A DNA stretch of 12,717 nt, from assembly GCA_037178675.1 (NCBI GenBank), contig JAYMGJ010000745.1:1-12717 (forward strand), read 5' to 3'. Made by a program: the position numbers and the translations under genes. The notes beneath the pieces were generated by a model. The model was given only the letters and a program-made list of their open reading frames with translations, did not search any database and was not told where the DNA came from. This document shows positions 8,427 through 12,717 of the stretch, in pieces; position 1 is the stretch's first letter; the number at the start of each line of letters is the position of its first letter. This DNA is from Scleroderma bovista. Its lineage: Eukaryota; Basidiomycota; Agaricomycetes; Boletales; Sclerodermataceae.

Positions 8427-9425
8427 AGAGAGACAGGGTCTCAAAGGAAGCACCAGGAGTTTGGACAAGAAGTCAGGTGACTTAGAGAATGTCCAGAGGC
8501 AAGATGCAAACCGGAGTTTGCGAGCAGAGCTGCTAGAGCTGACCAAGATGTGACCAGGAAGTCCGCCGGAGTTGGACAGGTCAAAAGCGGAACTGCAGGA
8601 GATGGTCAGAACTTGACCAGAGAGTCCGGAGATGGACTGGAGGTGACCAGGAGTCAGAACAGACTGTCAGATTGCGCATAGAGACAAGCAATGTCTCAAG
8701 TCCAGATGCAGACCAGAGGTTGCAACCGGAGATGCTAAAACTGACCAGGAGTTGACCAGTAAGTTCAGAGCTGGGCCAGAGTTGACCACAAGGGCCGGAG
8801 AGACCAGGAATGGTCCGGAAACAGATTAGTGCAACTGGGGGGAGCACAGATTAAAAGCACAGCTGAGTAGAATAAGCTCAGAGAGCAAGATGCGGGTGGC
8901 TGTAAAGCCAGAGTGACCAGAAGGTCGGGAACAGGGAATGTCCAAGCTACAAGAAGGCCTTAGGGTGACTCTAGAGGTTACTGACAAGGAGGGAAAGTGG
9001 TCCGACAATTTCCGGGCGAGTACTCAGCTTTCCTGTGAAACAGTCCGGAGTTTTGAGTACAAAGTAGTACAGTTCACCAGAGAAAGCATGGAGTTGATCC
9101 GGAAGTGGTAGGATCAGTTGGCTGAGAGCCTAGATGGGTCAGGAGTCCGCAAGTGTCAGCAACAAGAGAGAGGTTCGAAGGCTGAGGTTCTGGGTGTGCG
9201 GATGAGAGCCAGAGTTGGAGTGCAAGTACTGCCAAGTGACCAGAAGTCCGCTAGTAGGGCCGGACAAGGATGGGGCAGTTGGTACTAAGGTAGTCAGCAG
9301 ATACAAGCAGGCTAGCACAGAGGACATAGTTTTGGTGAGCCAGTGCAATGCTGTCTCAGTTGGTTGCAGAAGATTGACACAGCTGGAGAGAAGCCTCCAA
9401 GCTAGAGAGCGACCGGAGATTGGGT
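8427..9425. other. Purine-rich region, no intact gene
   Basis: The plus strand is G/A-rich with dispersed GACCAGGAG and CCGGAGTT motifs. Short plus-strand stretches look coiled-coil-like in translation, for example LENVQRQDANRSLRAELLEL near 8480 and a stop-poor stretch about 8915-9107, but all are broken by stops and frame changes. Purine-rich DNA gives such K/E/R-rich translations by chance, so I do not call a gene. Confidence 0.45.
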
Positions 9426-9665
9426 CAGGAGTTCCGGACTGGCTGGAGACGCAGTCGGAAAGGTGAGTCAGCATGACACTGTCTCAGTCGAGAGGGTTGG
9501 TACAGGACCAGGAGTTCCAGACTGGTTGGAGACACAGTCGGAAGAGTGAGTCAGCGCGAAGCTGTCTCAGACAGGAGTGTTGGCACGAAGCCAAACGAGC
9601 TAGCTAGTAGCTGGAAACAGGGTATGGGGTTCCAGACTGGCCGGAGATGCGACCGGAAAGGTCAG
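9426..9665 (+). repeat. About 83-bp tandem repeat, 2-3 units
   Basis: CAGGAGTTCCGGACTGGCTG at 9426 recurs as CAGGAGTTCCAGACTGGTTG at 9509, each followed by GGAGAC(g/a)CAGTCGGAA, GTGAGTCAGC and CTGTCTCAG. A third, diverged start (GGGGTTCCAGACTGGCCGGA) is near 9625. The CCGG of the first unit is CCAG in the second. Confidence 0.85.
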
Positions 9666-9896
9666 ATACAGACTACGATAACAATAAAAAGTGACTAAAG
9701 GTTGGCTGGGGCGAAGCCCTTATCCCCTTCTTTCGGTAGACGTCCCATAGTCTACCCTCAGGGTAATGGGGTCAAAGCACCAGATGGCTGGGTCCGAGAG
9801 CAGGTAGTGCGGATGCACCAAAGCAATACTTGGGGCTAGCAAGCATAAAGCAGGTTAGGTAGAACAGCAGAGGATGGTGCTGTGGAGTGAGTAAAA
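9666..9896. other. Non-coding stretch with a small hairpin
   Basis: GGTAGAC (9735-9741) and GTCTACC (9750-9756) form a perfect 7-bp stem with an 8-nt loop, flanked by CCCCTT and AATGGGG, which could extend it. I recognise no RNA family and no gene here. Confidence 0.4.
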
Positions 9897-10001
9897 TCCG
9901 GAGTTTTGACAACAAGGTCCGGAGTATTGACAAGAATGGTCCGGAGTAGTGAATACAAAGTCCGGAGTTTTGACAAAGAGGTCTGGAGCAGAATAGCACA
10001 G
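9897..10001 (+). repeat. 21-bp tandem repeat, 5 units
   Basis: TCCGGAGTTTTGACAACAAG-type units start at 9897, 9918, 9940, 9961 and 9982 (steps 21, 22, 21, 21). Four units keep CCGG; the last has CTGG. The sequence differs from the A-rich 21-bp repeat at 5746 but shares the period and the CCGG core. Confidence 0.85.
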
Positions 10002-10500
10002 AGTGCAGTTGTCCAGGTGGACAACAACCGGAGTTACTCGGAGTAGTCAGGGATGGTGACGAGAGGTAGCCTAGGTATATGGAGACAAGAGAGTAGTGAA
10101 TGGAAGGGTGAGTCCGAGTTGGTGAAACTGAAGACAAGGTCTTGGGTGGTAGCGGGTGGTTTCCAGGCAAAGGTGGTTCCTTCCAATCAAGGAAGAACCG
10201 GAGTTGCTTTCAGAGTTAGATTGCAGTCATGGGGGTTAGCCATCACAAGCTGGATAGAAGCAGGTGGGTTTGCCCGGAGTTACCAGGAGTTCAACTGGCT
10301 AGTCGACAAGGGGTCAGAGAGAGCAGGAGGCGGAAGTAAATTCCAGAGTTTTGGAAACTAGGTTCCCAGGGGGTGATGTCAGGGGCTTGGCAAACACTGC
10401 AAGGTATTCAGTGATAATACAAACCAATACCTAATTGATCAATGGATCCTCATAGGTGGTATGTTATGTTTTGAAGTTACTCCTATTAGTAGTTCCCAAG
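10002..10500. other. Non-coding stretch, no gene seen
   Basis: It has scattered CCGGAGTT motifs (near 10028, 10197 and 10274) and no recognisable protein. From about 10385 to 10490 the purine bias weakens and the sequence is more AT-rich, without any feature I recognise. Confidence 0.4.
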
Positions 10501-10504
10501 CGAG

Positions 10505-10650
10505 GGTTGTGCACGGAGGCACAGATTTGTGCATATAGCACCAGATTGCACCGGAGGTGCGGATTGTGCAAAAGAGCACGAAGGTTTGTGTGCAGAGACA
10601 CAGAGGTTTGCACAGGGGCACGGAGAGAGTTTGTGCGACGATGCCAGAGG
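10505..10650 (+). repeat. Degenerate about 20-bp TTGTGCA repeat
   Basis: TTGTGCA-like starts recur near 10507, 10527, 10546, 10564, 10585, 10608 and 10631, each commonly followed by a GGCAC or AGCAC block. The steps are 18-23 bp. Open frames here reflect the periodicity and are not credible genes. Confidence 0.65.
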
Positions 10651-10863
10651 AGCGGAGACGACCAGAGTTGACAATTTCAGAAAGGACAGACTCAGAGGTT
10701 GACAAGATAGTCAGAGGCAGGCAAAAGGGGTCAGAATGACAGACTGGATGGCAGGACAGTGCCGAAGTTCCGGAAATAGGGGTTTCCAATGGGTAACAGC
10801 AAAGCCTGTTAGTCTGGGTAGGTGGAGAAAGTCCAGAGATACCAAGTGATCAGGTGGAGATGT

Positions 10864-11262
10864 GACCGGAGTTAGCACACAGGGCACAGGAGGTGACCAG
10901 AGTTGGTGCGCAGCCACAGGAGATGACTGGAGTTAGTGTACTGGGCACAGAAGGCAACTGGAGTTAGCACACAGGGCACAGGAGGTGACCGGAGTTAGTG
11001 CGCAACCACAGGAGTTGACCGGAGTTAGTGCGCAGCCACAGGAGATGACAAGAGTTGGTGCACTGGGGACAGAAGACAACTAGATGTAGTATGCAGGTCA
11101 CAGGAGGTGACCAGAGTTAGTGCACAATCACAGGAGTTGACCGGAGTTAGTGCACAGCCACAGGGAGTGACCGGAGTTAGTGCACAGGCACAAGGTGACC
11201 AGAGTTGGTGTGCAACCACAAGACACAACTGGAGTTAGTGTGTGGTGCACAAGAGATGACTG
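10864..11262 (+). repeat. 30-bp tandem array, about 14 units
   Basis: Units of the form GACCGGAGTTAGTGCACAGC plus CACAGGAG start at 10864, 10895, 10925, 10956, 10987, 11017, 11047, 11077, 11109, 11139, 11169, 11197, 11227 and 11257, with steps of 28-32 bp, mostly 30 or 31. The CCGG core is intact in five units, CCAG in three, CTGG in four, CAAG in one and CTAG in one. The minus strand reads as ten-residue CALTPVTPCG-like repeats, a consequence of the 30-bp period. Confidence 0.95.
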
Positions 11263-11700
11263 GACAAGGTCTAGATACCACGGACAAGAGTGTCAAGGGT
11301 GCAAAGAGTGACTGGAAAGGACAGACAGAGAGGACAGACAGAAGGACAGACACAAGACTGTCAAGAGCAAAGGTAGGGAGCAAAGACTAGTGGATGGCCT
11401 GCTGCATAGGTCCGGAGTTGGCTGGAGTTTCCACAGAGCGGAAAGAGTTCCGAGTGCAAGAAGTGACATTTTGACTAGAGGAAGCCCAAGTGAACAGTAG
11501 GGTGACCAGAGTTTTGAGCTAAAACATCGGAGTTGGTTATAGAGTGTTCCAAAGCACTGCGGAGTACTTCCAGTGGAGTTGGGAAGCCAGAGTGGACCAA
11601 GATGCCGGAGTACCAAGGTGTTAGACACCCGAGTAGCTACAGAGAGTCAGGACATGATGTCCGAGATTGCTGAAGGCAGTGAAGCAGACAAGGACAGCAG
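11263..11700. other. Non-coding stretch, no gene seen
   Basis: Starts with a short GGACAGACA simple repeat (11318-11352), then purine-rich DNA with a few CCGGAGTT and CCAGAGTT motifs. Minus-strand open frames are Ser/Leu-rich and lack any recognisable motif. Confidence 0.4.
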
Positions 11701-11701
11701 A

Positions 11702-11762
11702 TATAATGCCTAGGGATGACTACAGAGTGTAGACAGTGATTTCCAGATAAAGTGGAGAGTTG
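11702..11762 (+). repeat. About 60-bp dispersed block, copy 1
   Basis: The block AATGCC...GACTACAGAGTGTAGACA...TTTCCAG...GGAGAGTT recurs at 12482-12542 and, more diverged, at about 12655-12717. Copies 1 and 2 flank LTR-like copy B, which suggests that B landed inside a pre-existing repeat series. Confidence 0.7.
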
Positions 11763-12064
11763 GAAATTCAAAAGTCCGGAGTAGCCAAGAGTCTTGGTAG
11801 ACTGTCAAGTCCGGGTCTACTCCGGTAGGGGGTCTGGTCAAGTCCGGACAGAAGCGGACGAAGGGGGAGAGCAGAGGGCTGGACAAGAGATTAGTCCGGC
11901 CGGAGTTGGTGACTGCTTGGATTCAACGACTAAGGACAACGAGCGTTGATCCCTTGCGTAGGTTCCGGTCAAGAAGGGGAGACGGAGACAGAGACAGAGA
12001 CGGGCAAGATCAGGAGTAGAGACTATGGTTGATTTCAGACTGAGGTATACAGGACGGAGTACAG

Positions 12065-12116
12065 GGTACTTATACTACGGAGAACTAGGGTCGAGTATTT
12101 ACGGTGACAAGTAAAC
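12065..12116 (-). promoter_or_regulatory. TATA-like promoter module, copy B
   Basis: On the minus strand GTTTACTTGTCACCGTAAAT (12116 downward) is followed by TAGTATAAGTA (12076-12066). It has the same layout as the copy at 5656-5705. Confidence 0.35.
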
Positions 12117-12157
12117 AGCCCAAAGGGCGGACAAGGGATAACCGGAGAAAGTACTAG

Positions 12158-12219
12158 GTCAGGTCCGATGAAAATAAAGTCAGGTCCGGGTAAAATAAAT
12201 CAGGTCCGGTGAAAATAAC
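12158..12219 (+). repeat. 21-bp tandem repeat, 3 units
   Basis: GTCAGGTCCGATGAAAATAA-type units start at 12158, 12179 and about 12200. They are homologous to the array at 5746-5871 in copy A, with CCGA in the first unit in place of CCGG. Confidence 0.85.
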
Positions 12220-12278
12220 ACAAGGCAGGAGACATAACAAGTACACGGAGAACTCACGACCAAGCAGGGTTGACGGTG

Positions 12279-12717
12279 AGGTGTGGTAACGAACGAATAG
12301 AGCATAGACCAAGGGTCGTGCTTAACGGAAGGTTATCTGCGTGAGCGCGACCGGAGTAACTGGTGGGCGACCGGAGTTGAGCTGTAGAGCTGCGATGCGA
12401 CCGGAGTGATCGGATAAGATCCGGAGTTGGGCATGGTCGTAACATAGACAGAAGAAGGCAAGAGGGAGACAGAGGCAACAGACACAATGCCAAAGTATGG
12501 CTGCAGAGTGCAGACAAGGTTTCCAGGCAGAGCAGAGAGTTTCTGAGTCAGGAGAAGGAACAACAAGCCGGAAAACCAAAAGTCCAGAGTTGATGAGGGT
12601 CAGCGCAGCCAAAGGAAGGCAAAGGTAGGTGCAGGCAGCAGAGCTGGTGACAAGCCAAGGCAACAGAGTGTAGACAAGTACTTCCAAGTCAGCCAGAGAG
12701 TTTCCAAGTCCAAAGAA
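12279..12717. other. Non-coding repeat-rich end of window
   Basis: CGACCGGAGT-type motifs cluster at 12348-12425. The about 60-bp block then recurs at 12482-12542 and about 12655-12717. Minus-strand frames are Ser/Leu/Pro-rich and lack recognisable motifs. No gene is called. Confidence 0.5.

Larger units (their letters stand above)
11803..12278 (-). mobile_element. LTR-like direct repeat, copy B
   Basis: Matches copy A (5394-5931) from TGTCAAGTCCGGGTCTACTC to a TGACGGTGA-type end. It has three 21-bp A-rich units where copy A has about six. CpG sites differ between copies: GGTCCGG in A is GGTCTGG here, and GAGCATTG in A is GAGCGTTG here. Minus-strand TATA-like TAGTATAAGTA lies at 12066-12076. 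Similar about 60-bp blocks lie on both sides, so it may be a solo repeat or one end of an element spanning from copy A. No clear target-site duplication is visible. Confidence 0.6.

Noticed and set aside
10864..11262. Regular 30-bp repeats suggesting a CRISPR array
   Set aside because: The whole unit is repeated with scattered changes; there is no constant repeat alternating with unique spacers. The window is eukaryotic by its introns.
9139..12687. Many minus-strand Ser/Leu/Pro-rich open frames
   Set aside because: They follow from pyrimidine-rich sequence on that strand, lack motifs and consistent starts, and change frame with each repeat array.
1..12717. tRNA, rRNA or viral genes
   Set aside because: No cloverleaf, conserved rRNA stretch or viral protein motif was recognised on either strand by eye.

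Overview
The window looks like repeat-rich DNA from a filamentous basidiomycete, most likely an Agaricomycete and possibly Boletales. Three things point there: a gene cut by many 45-51 nt introns with GTAAGT/GTGAGT-type donors, a recognisable DUF6532-family protein, and a DDE transposase of a type common in mushroom genomes. The order-level guess rests on recalled similarity and is weak.

Layout. (1) 1-2777, plus strand: a multi-exon DUF6532-type gene, cut at its 5' end by the window edge. It has a Ser/Pro-rich 27-bp tandem repeat near the N-terminus and the conserved domain near the C-terminus. Three in-frame TGA codons and a 14-nt 'intron' that is too short to splice make it a probable pseudogene. 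(2) 2778-4317: no gene; degenerate short repeats, then about 540 bp of CAC/ACA-rich low-complexity DNA. (3) 4318-4878, minus strand: the N-terminal half of a DDE transposase with two in-frame TGA codons, breaking off at the low-complexity tract. (4) 4879-5270: no gene seen. (5) 5271-12717: about 7.4 kb with no convincing coding sequence, built from layered repeats. These are two LTR-like direct repeats (about 5394-5931 and 11803-12278), a giant imperfect palindrome (5930-8426, arms about 1.2-1.27 kb, 22-nt loop), several tandem arrays (17, 21, 30 and about 83 bp), and a dispersed 8-mer CCGGAGTT with decayed forms CCAGAGTT and CTGGAGTT.

One process links the parts. The nonsense codons in both pseudogenes are all explicable as CGA to TGA, and the repeats show the same CG to TG/CA decay between otherwise matching copies. 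This is what long-term cytosine methylation, or a CpG-targeted repeat-induced mutation process, would leave. The palindrome, whose arms carry TATA-like promoter modules, would give a long hairpin RNA if read through, so it is a candidate small-RNA source; this is inference. I see no tRNA, rRNA, CRISPR array or intact protein gene.
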